From: Paenibacillus curdlanolyticus YK9
Lineage (GTDB): Bacteria; Bacillota; Bacilli; Paenibacillales; Paenibacillaceae
Direction: 5' to 3'
NCBI RefSeq assembly: GCF_000179615.1
Contig: NZ_AEDD01000010.1
Location: 62,001-126,000 of the forward strand
Length of the DNA: 64,000 nt
The translations under genes and the position numbers were made by a program. Position 1 is the stretch's first letter. Every line of letters begins with the position of its first letter. Under the pieces are notes generated by a model. It did no database searches. It worked only from the letters and a program-made list of their open reading frames with translations, and was not told where the DNA came from. Below are positions 17,237-26,213 of this stretch, piece after piece.

Positions 17237-17866
17237 ATGGGTATCCATACGTATTTTCAATCGCTAACCGATTTGGAACGAATCATTCGCTGCCCAGGTA
17301 AATTCAAATTCCAGGAGCATAGCGTTTCGGCTCATTCCTGGAAGGTCGTCCAATACGCGAAGACGTTGGCCGATATTGAAGAAAGCAATGGCGTTGTCGT
17401 GGATTGGAAAAAGCTATATGAGATTACGACCAGTCATGATTACGGCGAAATCTTCATCGGAGATATTAAAACGCCCGTGAAGCACTATTCGCTAGAGCTC
17501 CGCGCCATGCTGCAAAAGGTGGAAGAAGGCATGGTCGAGCATTTCATCGATGAGCATATTCCCGAGGACCTCAAGCACATCTTCCGCAGACAGCTGCGCG
17601 AAGGCAAAGACGATTCCGTGGAAGGACAAATTTTAGAGGTCGCCGATAAAATGGATCAAATCTACGAGGCGTTCGCAGAGCTCCAATTAGGGAATACGGA
17701 GAAGGAATTTATCGTCATGTACCGCAATGCCCTTATCAAGATCAAACAAATCAACCTGCATTGCGTGGCATATTTTCTGCGAAATATTTTACCCGACTTG
17801 GTTCGAGAAGGATCTAGGTCCCCCATCGATATTGAAAAGATTACGAAGGAAGCGTTGGCTTCTTAG
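17237..17866 (+). CDS. HD-domain phosphohydrolase, YfbR-like (5'-nucleotidase type)
   Basis: A 209-residue HD-superfamily hydrolase. I take the ATG at 17237 behind AAAGGA; the frame is open upstream but without a site. Metal residues are visible in order: HSVSAHSWKVVQ (about 32-43), the SHDYGEIFIGD HD pair (about 73-83), and a late Asp in EVADKMDQIYEAF. YfbR-type enzymes dephosphorylate deoxyribonucleoside 5'-monophosphates. Cytoplasmic, stand-alone, with a strong hairpin terminator downstream. Confidence 0.82.
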   Translation: MGIHTYFQSLTDLERIIRCPGKFKFQEHSVSAHSWKVVQYAKTLADIEESNGVVVDWKKLYEITTSHDYGEIFIGDIKTPVKHYSLELRAMLQKVEEGMVEHFIDEHIPEDLKHIFRRQLREGKDDSVEGQILEVADKMDQIYEAFAELQLGNTEKEFIVMYRNALIKIKQINLHCVAYFLRNILPDLVREGSRSPIDIEKITKEALAS

Positions 17867-17890
17867 CGTCGCTCCCCTTATTCCAATAGC

Positions 17891-17923
17891 AAAAAATCCA
17901 CTACCTCATGCGGTAGTGGATTT
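17891..17923. terminator. Bidirectional terminator with CTCATGCGG-type loop
   Basis: AAATCCACTACC and GGTAGTGGATTT arms around TCATGC, between convergent genes. The same loop recurs in the terminators at 23.5, 26.0 and 51.5 kb. Confidence 0.85.
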
Positions 17924-17940
17924 CCCCAAGTTAGGATTGA

Positions 17941-19035
17941 TTAAGCATAATCGCCTGGCTTTGTCTTACTCTTCATTGCCACTCCAAAATCGGTATAAAT
18001 GCGATTGCGTAGCTCAATGCCTTTTGCGGTAGCAATATGATGGGCCAAGATCTGGAACGGAATGATCATGATGAATGGCGCCATCTCTTCTGTTAGCTCA
18101 AGTTCTAGACCAATCGTGCGTTCATCGCTTGGACGGGTTAACGACAACGTATAGGTGTAGTTTGTATACTTGCTCTCATAGTCGCGCAGCAGTTCAAGCC
18201 TCTCCTGTATCCTGCCTCCTATCTCCAAGAAGAATATTCGGTGCTCGGGATTCACTTCCAGGTATGGGCCATGCATGAATGCCTCCAGCTCAATCCCTTG
18301 CGAAGGCATGCGAACCGTCTCGCAAAATTTCGTTTCGAATTCTTTGATGGTTCCGTACGCAGGCCCATACCCAATTGCCGTAAAGCGCGGTGCGTTAACA
18401 AAATCATCTTGGTGCCTATCGAAAAATTGCTCCGTCTTCACAATGGTCAATGGGATTGCGTCAATCGCTCGCTCAAACTGGCGCAATATTTCTTGCTCCT
18501 TCTCCTGCGTAATCATGCCATTCACGGCAGCGGTACGAAGGCCAGCAAGCATTAAGGTGAAGACGGTTGCAAGAAATCCCTTTGTTACAAAGCCTACTCG
18601 CTCTTGGCCACAGCCTATATCGATGGTGACGTCAGCTGCTGCCGAGATTTCGGCGTTCACATTGCTCGTAAACGCAATCGTCGTAAGCTCCGTTTCTTGG
18701 CGAGCTCGCTCTAACGCACCGATTGTCGATGTGCTCTGCCCGCTTTGGGATATCCCTACAACGAGATCCGTATACGGACTAAACGATTCATAGTTCGAAA
18801 AATGAAAGGGCTCGCGTATATCAATCCGAACACCAGCCAATCGCTCGATGAAAGATTTCGCACTGAGCGCAGCATTGATGCTTGAGCCTGTTGCAAGCAC
18901 GAGCCAATCCGCCTTCGTCCAGGCTGTTGCTGCGAATGCTTCCACATTGTCCGGATAGGCAGCAAGAATGCTGCGAGACATCGCCTCTTCCTCATGAATG
19001 TAGGTCATCATCGTCGGTTTCCAATCAAGATTCAT
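17941..19035 (-). CDS. SIS-domain aminosugar isomerase/deaminase-like protein (GlmS C-terminal type)
   Basis: A 364-residue double-SIS protein starting at the ATG complementary to 19033-19035 behind GGGGAGG. It overlaps the GH9 stop by 11 bases. First SIS: LVLATGSSINAALSAKSFIE and ISQSGQSTSTIGALERAR, the phosphosugar-binding Ser/Gly loops. Second SIS: FTAIGYGPAYGTIKEFETKFCET and the ELEAFMHGPYLEV segment typical of AgaS/GlmS-like isomerases. It lacks the glutaminase domain, so it is expected to deaminate or isomerise a hexosamine- or fructosamine-6-phosphate. Its operon with a GH9 enzyme and a ROK kinase fits use of amino-sugar oligomers. Confidence 0.85.
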   Translation of the reverse strand: MNLDWKPTMMTYIHEEEAMSRSILAAYPDNVEAFAATAWTKADWLVLATGSSINAALSAKSFIERLAGVRIDIREPFHFSNYESFSPYTDLVVGISQSGQSTSTIGALERARQETELTTIAFTSNVNAEISAAADVTIDIGCGQERVGFVTKGFLATVFTLMLAGLRTAAVNGMITQEKEQEILRQFERAIDAIPLTIVKTEQFFDRHQDDFVNAPRFTAIGYGPAYGTIKEFETKFCETVRMPSQGIELEAFMHGPYLEVNPEHRIFFLEIGGRIQERLELLRDYESKYTNYTYTLSLTRPSDERTIGLELELTEEMAPFIMIIPFQILAHHIATAKGIELRNRIYTDFGVAMKSKTKPGDYA

Positions 19036-21463
19036 TGTGCACCTCCCCCGCTTCGAATGATTCTGTGGCGAAAGAAGCATCTGCCGCATACAAATCCGCC
19101 ACTATGGACATCCATTTGCCTGCAAGCCCGACCCAAACTTCCTTATATGTGGCGTTGTTGAATTGCGGCCAGTAAGGGACGTCCTCGTTGCCGAACGTTT
19201 GTACGCCAACGGGAAGCTCCCCGGTCATCTCGCCGCTCAATACGGAATATTGCTGCGCATAGCGATAGCCTTCGCCGTACATGAGCGATTGACCGAACGG
19301 GTTTTTCCCGACAATCCAATGCAGCTGCCCCTCTGCAATATCCAGAAGCTCTCGATCCTTCAAATATAGCCCGGCGATCGAGGCCGCTTTCCCTGTAGAC
19401 AGCACGATCGCATTGTTTCCTTTGAAAGAGAACCATACTGGGAAACGGCGTACGTATATCTCTTCCGATAATTGAACGCCTTGCTGCAATTGAAGCTTAT
19501 AGTCGTCATACGCACGGTCATCTACGAGCAAATGCTGATGCCCAAAGCTTCGCTTATCCAGGTGCTCATCCACATGGTAAAGGCCACTTGCGATCATCGG
19601 ATATGGCGCCGTATATGAGCTTAATTTTTTCAGATACGAGCCGTACGCTTGAATCGATTGAAGCCAGCGAACGGCTTCCTCGTGGCAAGGCTGTGTCTCA
19701 TGTACAGCGGCCAACGCTTGCAGGTAGAGATGCTCGCGAGCCTGATGGTTGAAGTGCTGAATGACCTTCTTCTCAGGATTGCGGTAGAAGAAGCCCCGGA
19801 ATGACGCTCCATCCTGAAGCGAAATGCCTTCTAATTCCTGTGACTGTTCCACATAACGGATAAATTCAACCGCCTTCTCTGCGTATGGCTCATCCCCTGT
19901 TGCCTTGTATAGCATTGAGGCTGCCCAAGAGGCTGTCGCCATGAATAAGCTCTCCGACGTTTGGTACGTATGCTCCCAGAAGATCGGCTTCTGATCGAAG
20001 CCCACCTCCATAAAGACATCGAGCGCATATTGGAAGTCTTCCTTCGCTATTTCCAGCAGACGCTTGGATAAGGCCTCATCCGGGAGACGGGAGTGAATGT
20101 AAGCCTCGATTCCTGCACAATAAAAATTCTCATAGGCTTGGTTATGCACACGTGCGGCGCAATCATCCATATTGCCAATGCGGCCGTCCGTCCAGCGGGT
20201 AATTCCTGCGCTAGTTGCACGATAACCGTCGCCGTATCTCGTTTTTAGCAGGAAATCCAGTCCCCACTCGCCTTCCTCTACTAAGCGAAGATACAAATCC
20301 TCATCGATCGGTTGCATCCGCTCCGCCAACTCAAATAACGCAAGCGTTACTTCAGCGGTCTGAATCATTTGCTGCGACACATCCCCCGCATCATGCCAAC
20401 CGCCGTGGAAGGCCAGCTTCGTCCCGTTATGCTCCGCGATAATATCTGCATGACAGGTGCCATGGATGCCAGGAACCGGATAACCGCAGCGTTCACAGAA
20501 CACAAAGTTCAAGGACTTCCAGATCGAAGCATGCCACACCTTAGAGGCGGACCCAATCGTGAATGGGTGTGAGGTGATTTCGCCAACCCGGATATAATAA
20601 CGACCTTCCTCCGCAACCTCTGTAAAATCCATCAATTGAAACGGCCCGATGCCTGTCTCAACGTGATCGATTGCACCTGTATATACGAGTTTGCCGCTTT
20701 TCTCGCTAAAGATCTGGAACTGCTCCGCATCTAGCTGCTGCGCTAATGCCGTCTTCGCGCTATCCGCCCGGTATCCGGAGTGAGAGCATACAATTTCACG
20801 CGGACTTGGCGACCAGCCCTTCGTCACTTCCTGCTGATCCACGAGCTCTAATCGAATCGATCTCACGGACAGCTTCATGGCATCGCCTGTTGCATAGCTC
20901 TTGCCATTAATAAAGTAGCCGATCTCGATCTCTGTAATAACATCTCGCGGAAGCTCTGCAATGTTCAGATGAACGGTATTCCACTCCGTATTCGACAAGT
21001 TCACGCCATGCACGCCTTCACGGAAATAGATATCTGGAATCGGAATCTCGCCTTCATTCCGGAATTTGAGCATCACGTACGTGTTCGGCGTACCTTGAAA
21101 ATCGGCTTTCAGCTCGATTGAAATACGGTTGAAGCGCTTCCAATTCTCGCCTTGGAATTGCCGCACTAGCCAAGCCTCACCGAAGTTGACGTAATCTCCG
21201 TCTGCCGGCGCGCCTTCCGGCCAATGTGGCATCACGGTAGGCGATGTGATGGACACCGCTCCATCATGATCGACCTGCATTTCGCCAACGCCTTTAAATG
21301 TCCATCCACTAGCGTCCGTCTCACTTGCGCAATACAGCGTACGAGAATCGAGCACTTCCAGCTGCTCTTGCGCTGCTTCTAAGGAATGCTCCGCGTATCT
21401 AGGCAGCGGGCGATGGATGTAGCCCGACTGCTTAATATCGCTCAGCAACTGTTCACTCAGCAT
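19025..21463 (-). CDS. Cytoplasmic glycoside hydrolase family 9 enzyme
   Basis: An 812-residue protein with an N-terminal carbohydrate-binding-like region (about 1-215) and a cellulase N-terminal Ig-like domain (about 228-310). The GH9 (alpha/alpha)6 catalytic domain follows (about 320-795). The nucleophile/base Asp pair is visible in FHGGWHDAGDVSQQ, and a candidate acid Glu in NNATYKEVWVG. No signal peptide is present, so it acts on imported oligosaccharides. Some intracellular GH9 enzymes are exo-beta-D-glucosaminidases. With the SIS and ROK genes in the same operon I favour glucosamine- or chitosan-oligomer breakdown over cellulose; this is inference. Confidence 0.87.
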   Translation of the reverse strand: MLSEQLLSDIKQSGYIHRPLPRYAEHSLEAAQEQLEVLDSRTLYCASETDASGWTFKGVGEMQVDHDGAVSITSPTVMPHWPEGAPADGDYVNFGEAWLVRQFQGENWKRFNRISIELKADFQGTPNTYVMLKFRNEGEIPIPDIYFREGVHGVNLSNTEWNTVHLNIAELPRDVITEIEIGYFINGKSYATGDAMKLSVRSIRLELVDQQEVTKGWSPSPREIVCSHSGYRADSAKTALAQQLDAEQFQIFSEKSGKLVYTGAIDHVETGIGPFQLMDFTEVAEEGRYYIRVGEITSHPFTIGSASKVWHASIWKSLNFVFCERCGYPVPGIHGTCHADIIAEHNGTKLAFHGGWHDAGDVSQQMIQTAEVTLALFELAERMQPIDEDLYLRLVEEGEWGLDFLLKTRYGDGYRATSAGITRWTDGRIGNMDDCAARVHNQAYENFYCAGIEAYIHSRLPDEALSKRLLEIAKEDFQYALDVFMEVGFDQKPIFWEHTYQTSESLFMATASWAASMLYKATGDEPYAEKAVEFIRYVEQSQELEGISLQDGASFRGFFYRNPEKKVIQHFNHQAREHLYLQALAAVHETQPCHEEAVRWLQSIQAYGSYLKKLSSYTAPYPMIASGLYHVDEHLDKRSFGHQHLLVDDRAYDDYKLQLQQGVQLSEEIYVRRFPVWFSFKGNNAIVLSTGKAASIAGLYLKDRELLDIAEGQLHWIVGKNPFGQSLMYGEGYRYAQQYSVLSGEMTGELPVGVQTFGNEDVPYWPQFNNATYKEVWVGLAGKWMSIVADLYAADASFATESFEAGEVHNES

Positions 21464-21466
21464 TGC

Positions 21467-22438
21467 TTAGTTCCCTCCTCTTCTTGACCGACTTGCCTGG
21501 AGACCAGCTAATGCTGCGCCAACAAGTCCCGTCTCTTCACTCCCTACTTTTGTGTATACCAGTCCATTCGCGACAAATCGCACTGTACTCGGATTCAACG
21601 CCTGCTTGACCCGCTCGAAAAAGTAGGGATTGCGAGCAACGCCGCCGCCAAGCACAATCGTATCAGGATCAGTCACTCTCACCAGATTCATGATCGCTGC
21701 CGCAGCTGCACGCGCTGCATCATCAACAATTCGCGATGCAAGCGGATCTGCTTGCGCTGCTGCTTCCAATATCGTTTGGACAGCAATCCGTTGTCCCTCT
21801 ACCAACTCAAGTGAACTGGACGGATAATTCGGGAGCAAAGCAACCACACGCTCGTGCATGCCTAAGCCTGAGGCGATACGTTCAACACAGCCATAGCGGC
21901 CGCACCCGCACCGCACATCGCTATCCATCGCAACGACCATATGTCCAACCTCACCTGCGTTAAATTGGTTCCCTTCCACGTAGTGTCCATCCACTACGGT
22001 TCCTGCCGCAATACCCGTTCCAATGTTGAAGTAAATAAAGTTTTTCGACTGCCGTCCCCAGCCAAATGTCTGTTCCGCACGTGTCGCGCAAGCAACATCG
22101 TTATCTACACCACAGGGCAATTGAAAAATAGATTCAAGCTGCTCGCTTACGTTCATCGGCTCCGTCTTGCCAGGCTGTATCTGATGCCATACGCCATTAT
22201 GCGTATCCACACGTCCAACCACGCCAAGGCCAATCGCGATTTGCTCGCGGGCAATCAAGTTACTTCCATCTTGAAAATCGTTGATCGCATGAATGACTCC
22301 TTGCAATGCGGTATGCTGGCTTGTTGTATCACTTGGATAGGATTTGGTTTGCAGCACCTCGCCTGCAGGAGTTACTTCACCGACAAGAATTTTCGTCCCC
22401 CCTAGATCAACTGCAATTATCGACTGTAATATTTCCAT
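21467..22438 (-). CDS. ROK-family sugar kinase
   Basis: A 323-residue ROK kinase with the ATP loop AVDLGGTKILVGEV, the sugar-binding EVGHM segment (NAGEVGHMVV) and the zinc signature CGCGRYGCVERIASG. It lacks a helix-turn-helix domain, so it is a kinase rather than a repressor. It is the first gene of a three-gene unit (three bases before the GH9 start, then the SIS gene) and likely phosphorylates the hexose or hexosamine released by GH9. Paired GGTA-TACC operators lie upstream. Confidence 0.9.
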   Translation of the reverse strand: MEILQSIIAVDLGGTKILVGEVTPAGEVLQTKSYPSDTTSQHTALQGVIHAINDFQDGSNLIAREQIAIGLGVVGRVDTHNGVWHQIQPGKTEPMNVSEQLESIFQLPCGVDNDVACATRAEQTFGWGRQSKNFIYFNIGTGIAAGTVVDGHYVEGNQFNAGEVGHMVVAMDSDVRCGCGRYGCVERIASGLGMHERVVALLPNYPSSSLELVEGQRIAVQTILEAAAQADPLASRIVDDAARAAAAAIMNLVRVTDPDTIVLGGGVARNPYFFERVKQALNPSTVRFVANGLVYTKVGSEETGLVGAALAGLQASRSRRGGN

Positions 22439-22457
22439 ACGTGTGTCCCCTTACCAA

Positions 22458-22475
22458 TTTGGTATCGGTACCAAA
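22458..22475. promoter_or_regulatory. Operator-like palindrome upstream of the sugar operon, proximal
   Basis: TTTGGTA-TCGG-TACCAAA, 20 bases before the ROK start. Shape and CG-near centre resemble LacI- or GntR-type operators; no regulator gene is adjacent. Confidence 0.6.
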
Positions 22476-22601
22476 AATAACTGAAAATCTGTTCGCGAAC
22501 CAAGCATAGCAAATTGCAAAAAGAGCGTCAATACACTATTTTTCTAGTGAATACTTCTGATTCGGCAACTAATCGATCACTTCTCCCTAACAAAATTTAC
22601 G

Positions 22602-22615
22602 TGGTATCGTTACCA
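22602..22615. promoter_or_regulatory. Operator-like palindrome upstream of the sugar operon, distal
   Basis: TGGTATCGTTACCA repeats the proximal site about 140 bases upstream; two sites at this distance could support a repression loop. Confidence 0.5.
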
Positions 22616-22664
22616 AAAATGCTTGTTAAGCGATCTTTTTCACAGTATACTGATCCTAACAGAA

Positions 22665-22698
22665 AGGGCAGATCCCCATGTAGATGAAGAACTGCCCT
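22665..22698 (-). terminator. Weak terminator of the 22.7 kb membrane-anchored protein
   Basis: AGGGCAG / CTGCCCT arms with a 20-base loop, followed on the minus strand by TTTCTGTT. Confidence 0.4.
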
Positions 22699-22712
22699 CC
22701 CTGTCTATTCCA

Positions 22713-23165
22713 TTACTTCAAGATCTCATCACCGGTCTCATGCTTGAACCGGATGACTGGAGCCGTCAGATGCGCCGAGATAGTCTTCGTCATGCCGAAT
22801 ACCGTCGTGTATTTCACATCCGCATACACATCGATGTCTTTTGTTTGAGTGATTTGATAATGAGTCAATTTGATCGGAGGAACGGAGCTGTCATTGTTGA
22901 GCTCTTCCAACAACTCTTTCATCACCAATGACTGAATGTCCCCATGATTCATATTCACTACGAAATACGGATTGCTCGGGTCCTCGACTTTAACGCGTTC
23001 TACGGCGCTGTGCTGTACCGCATTAACCGCATTGTCCACCTTATCGTTCAACGCTTGCTCAAGCGCATCCCGCTTAGACGTATACTGGTTCGCGCAAAGA
23101 ACGAATCCGGCCAACAGAGCAACGATAACGAGCAGTATCCAGAGCTTCGTTCTAGTCAATTTCAT
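22713..23165 (-). CDS. Membrane-anchored extracytoplasmic hypothetical protein
   Basis: A 150-residue protein with a basic N-terminus and one hydrophobic helix (about residues 8-24, LWILLVIVALLAGFVLC). A hydrophilic, probably exported domain follows. The Cys after the helix is not in a good lipobox (FVLC). No family is recognised. It stands alone and is the last core gene before the ssrA island. Secretion or membrane anchoring is the only function-related inference possible. Confidence 0.6.
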   Translation of the reverse strand: MKLTRTKLWILLVIVALLAGFVLCANQYTSKRDALEQALNDKVDNAVNAVQHSAVERVKVEDPSNPYFVVNMNHGDIQSLVMKELLEELNNDSSVPPIKLTHYQITQTKDIDVYADVKYTTVFGMTKTISAHLTAPVIRFKHETGDEILK

Positions 23166-23383
23166 GCTCGGAATGAGACCTCCTAGTAACTATTGCGATT
23201 TGATCGCGCTTGTCGAAGTAGAATACTCTTCTACGGTGCAGTACTTTTACCGGAATTTTCATTTATAAACTGACCATTGAATAGCACCCATAGTCGCAAA
23301 CCCTACATTTAAATTTTTAAACTTATATGGGCATTCTCCCCCACATATAAGGTTCCCATCGTTGTTTTTTGAGAAAAAGCAAA

Positions 23384-23424
23384 AACCCCGACACACACAG
23401 TCGAGGGGCCTAATGGTGGGGACC
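23384..23424. repeat. Terminator plus ssrA-tail-like remnant (left flank, copy L1)
   Basis: CCCCGAC...GTCGAGGGG hairpin followed by TAATGGTGGGGACC. It resembles the arrangement terminator + ATGGTGGAGGCGA at the ssrA 3' end, but is degenerate. It could mark an old attachment site. The interval 23166-23911 otherwise holds no supported gene. Confidence 0.4.
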
Positions 23425-23532
23425 TGGTCATTATAGCATACGTCCCCTCTATATCCCATGGCTAGACTGACGGTAACGCAGGTGAATAATAAAATTAGAA
23501 ATCTTTTAAAACCAAAAAAAAAAAAAAAATTT

Positions 23533-23564
23533 CACAACCTCATGCGGTTGTGGATTTACATGGT
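23533..23564. repeat. Candidate attL: copy of the ssrA terminator and tail start
   Basis: CACAACCTCATGCGGTTGTG followed by GATTTACATGGT. The same 32 bases, with two mismatches, end the island at 51460-51491 (the ssrA terminator running into the CCA end of ssrA) in the same orientation. Similarity stops after CATGGT. It is therefore the best-matching direct repeat flanking the 28-kb island. A similar CTCATGCGG loop also occurs in an ordinary terminator at 17.9 kb, so part of the match could be shared terminator style. Confidence 0.5.
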
Positions 23565-23911
23565 TCTCAGCGCGACGGTTGAGTGTAGTCTGGCGACACC
23601 GTGTTCGACTGCTAGTTTTAAGTGACGCTGAGGGAGGGAGAGCAGGCGCTGCTCAGTGGTGGGATTGATGTCTAATTGATACGGTGGATTTGCTTGGACA
23701 TCGGGAACGCCTCCTTGGAAGATTTGTTGTATGTCAGCTTCCTTTCGACGCTTTTTTCAAGGTAAACCCATCAACTTAATTTAATCTATTAATATAAAAA
23801 AAGCATCTGCAGCGGTTGGCTGGAGATGCGACAATATGCTGGAATCCTTACTTGTTTAAAATTTATAATCAATTCAACGGTTTACCATTCAAAGAGAATT
23901 GTGTTGCAAAA

Positions 23912-25693
23912 TCAAAACTTAGCAAAAAAAGCAGGCATGCTTTCAGGGGAAACTGGAACCGGATCATTACTTGCACCTGATCTAGTATAATAATTGTTAC
24001 CAAAGATTGCTGCTCCATTGTCACAAACAATTTTCATTATTACAACAGATTTGGAGTAATAATCAACCATTCTCATCTTCGATCCTAATTGCCTTTTATA
24101 ATGTTCGGAGATAGGCATACTGTTTATAGCATTCTTAAACATTGTATAATAAGCATCATAATCCCCTTTACTGAATTCACTCACCTCACCATCAACTCCA
24201 GTAATATAAAAGGAACCTACTCTTATATAATCGGCGTTATAGCGCCTTTTTATTTTTTCTGCGTCTTCTATCTTATCAGCTACACCAACAACGACATATC
24301 CAACAGAATTCTTCCCCGAATTAGCCATAGCTGTTAGTGTTTTCACTATTTTCTTCAATAGCTCATCATTTCGTTCTCCATTAGCTAAGTTATATATTCC
24401 CTGTTTAAAATCATACTGACTATTCTCAGTACGTGATTGTTTAAGTAATGTCTCAACTTCTGTCGTATATGAATAGTACATCGGGTCACTGTCAGTACGA
24501 TCCACAAAATTTGAAGCAATGACGCCTGTTGTTGCTGCTACTAGTTCCGTTTTTTCCTTACTTGTCCACCACCCACCGCCACCAGCAATGTTCATTGTTC
24601 TGCTACTTATGCCTTCTAGCTGACAGTATAAACTATCATAATCACGAATTTTTTTCTCTTGTCTTATTAACAAGTCATACATTGATAAGAATAAAACTTG
24701 AAAATATCTTGGACCTTTATATATTCTTTGTCCAACGATATGTCCAATTATCGATTTTGAGCGATTATAAAATACTTTCTTAATTTCATCTACAACATAA
24801 AGAAACTGTTCAGATAATCTTTCTGGGTTTACAGCTAAAACAGCATCTTCGACTTTTTTTCCACGTGTTTCTGAATCAACATTTCTGAAACCATAGTATT
24901 CATCCAAAACACTTACATTTGAAGGAGGCACAGGGTGTAGAACCATCGCGGCTAAGAGATCTGCCACCTGCTCTTCGTCCATGGATTGACGCAGATCCTC
25001 TTTATTAATTACATTTTCCTTGACCCAAAAGACAGATTCAGCATTAATTCCCATATCACCGATCTCTTGATTTATACTTACTTCCTTCATTTGAGAAAGC
25101 AGAAGAACATCGTCGTGTGACACATCTCCTCGAATTTGTGTTGACAACAACCGAACCAATTGAGCAAATTCGCCTGTGGCACCTGCCTGCCTAATTTCTT
25201 GGCGAGATAAATGTTGACCATTTGAATTAATCCGTCTAAAAACTTCATCAATTACTTCTGGGTCACTTTCATTATAAATTGAGTAGGGCAATTCGTAGCT
25301 AACAATTCTAACGCACTGTGATCGATCAAGTGTAGGATGTTTCTGATGCAATAGACCGTTATCCATCAAATCTTTTGTAATAGCTGTTGCAGATAGATCA
25401 AAGTAACAACCATTCTCTAATGAATATTCATTTTCGATAAAAGAAAAAATTGCATTTAATCTTTGCATTCCGTCAATAATCTCGTTTCTAACAATACCTT
25501 TGTAGGCACTTATCGAAAACAGAAATAATGGTACAGGATACCCGTTTGCCAGAGAATCTATGAATGCTCGTTTCTCAGAAACACCCCAAACAAGTTTTCG
25601 TTGATATCTCCTGTTAACAAGATATAAATTATTACGATAATCTTCGTAGGACCGTTCTACCACTTTGCCATTAATAATTGGCTGATTTGCCAT
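23912..25693 (-). CDS. DUF262 (GmrS-like) fused to Schlafen AlbA_2-type domain; candidate antiphage protein
   Basis: A 593-residue protein behind AGGAGGTACCG. Residues 1 to about 230 are a DUF262 domain (LVNRRYQRKLVWG, then IIDGMQRLNAIFSFIE, a variant of the DGQQR nucleotide-site motif). About 420-590 read as an AlbA_2/Schlafen domain: SQYDFKQGIYNL (the E/D-F-K motif), then VKTLTAMANSGKNSVGYVVVGV. DUF262 proteins are NTP-driven type IV restriction subunits (GmrS, SspE). AlbA_2 domains occur in RNA/DNA-binding and cleaving proteins. The usual DUF1524 HNH nuclease is missing; the AlbA_2 domain may replace it. It is the leftmost gene of the island, and an effector role is inferred. Confidence 0.75.
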   Translation of the reverse strand: MANQPIINGKVVERSYEDYRNNLYLVNRRYQRKLVWGVSEKRAFIDSLANGYPVPLFLFSISAYKGIVRNEIIDGMQRLNAIFSFIENEYSLENGCYFDLSATAITKDLMDNGLLHQKHPTLDRSQCVRIVSYELPYSIYNESDPEVIDEVFRRINSNGQHLSRQEIRQAGATGEFAQLVRLLSTQIRGDVSHDDVLLLSQMKEVSINQEIGDMGINAESVFWVKENVINKEDLRQSMDEEQVADLLAAMVLHPVPPSNVSVLDEYYGFRNVDSETRGKKVEDAVLAVNPERLSEQFLYVVDEIKKVFYNRSKSIIGHIVGQRIYKGPRYFQVLFLSMYDLLIRQEKKIRDYDSLYCQLEGISSRTMNIAGGGGWWTSKEKTELVAATTGVIASNFVDRTDSDPMYYSYTTEVETLLKQSRTENSQYDFKQGIYNLANGERNDELLKKIVKTLTAMANSGKNSVGYVVVGVADKIEDAEKIKRRYNADYIRVGSFYITGVDGEVSEFSKGDYDAYYTMFKNAINSMPISEHYKRQLGSKMRMVDYYSKSVVIMKIVCDNGAAIFGNNYYTRSGASNDPVPVSPESMPAFFAKF

Positions 25694-26036
25694 GCCACGG
25701 TACCTCCTATGTTAATCTATCAAACTAAAGTCTCTATAATAATCGTTAAATCAACACATCACACATCATAAATTCGACAGACAAGTAAATTTCCCTCTTA
25801 ACATTCGAGTTAAAATGTCCCATAGATACATATCCTCTGTAAACTGAAGCATAACAAGATCTAGGCAATTAAGATATGAGGAGTTTATGCAAATTCTATT
25901 GAACAATTCCGTCACATTCCATCAATATTACGTGCTCAATACAAGTGGAATTTGCAAACATTTCAGTAGACAAAATGTCTACGAAAAAACCACCTTCAAC
26001 ACCTAAAAAAACTGATGTCTAAGAATTTGGGCAACA

Positions 26037-26135
26037 CAAAACCCCGACCTCATGCGGTCGGGGTTCCTGATGGTGGAGGCGAAGCGTGGCTGTGCAAAAC
26101 CACAATTCGCCGGAGTGTGCTGCTCAGGTTGTTTG
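26037..26135. repeat. Composite island repeat R1 (terminator + ssrA tail + second hairpin)
   Basis: The hairpin CCCCGACC/GGTCGGGG at 26042-26063 is followed by TTCCTGATGGTGGAGGCGA. The 41-base layout is the same length and design as the ssrA terminator plus tail at 51459-51499. It continues as GGCGAAGCGTGGCTGTGC and AAAACCACAATTCGCC, which form a second hairpin (GGCGAA/TTCGCC, GTGG/CCAC), then GGAGTGTGCTG and TGGGGAGGTTGCG. The second hairpin recurs at 28.15, 29.02, 30.08, 32.06 and 33.11 kb. Confidence 0.75.
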
Positions 26136-26213
26136 GGGAGGTTGCGTAAGCTAAAAACAGTATGTTGATCTGTCTGAGTTCGTATTCCTACAATTAAAAA
26201 TGTTATACCTTAT

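Noticed and set aside
23259-23459. 66-residue minus-strand frame at the island's left edge
   Set aside because: Covers the terminator and ssrA-tail-like remnant; probably a chance frame over att-type sequence.
23523-23553. A-run and CTCATGCGG hairpin as a simple terminator only
   Set aside because: Kept as candidate attL because similarity to the ssrA junction extends past the hairpin into ACATGGT, although the loop style is shared with an ordinary terminator at 17.9 kb.
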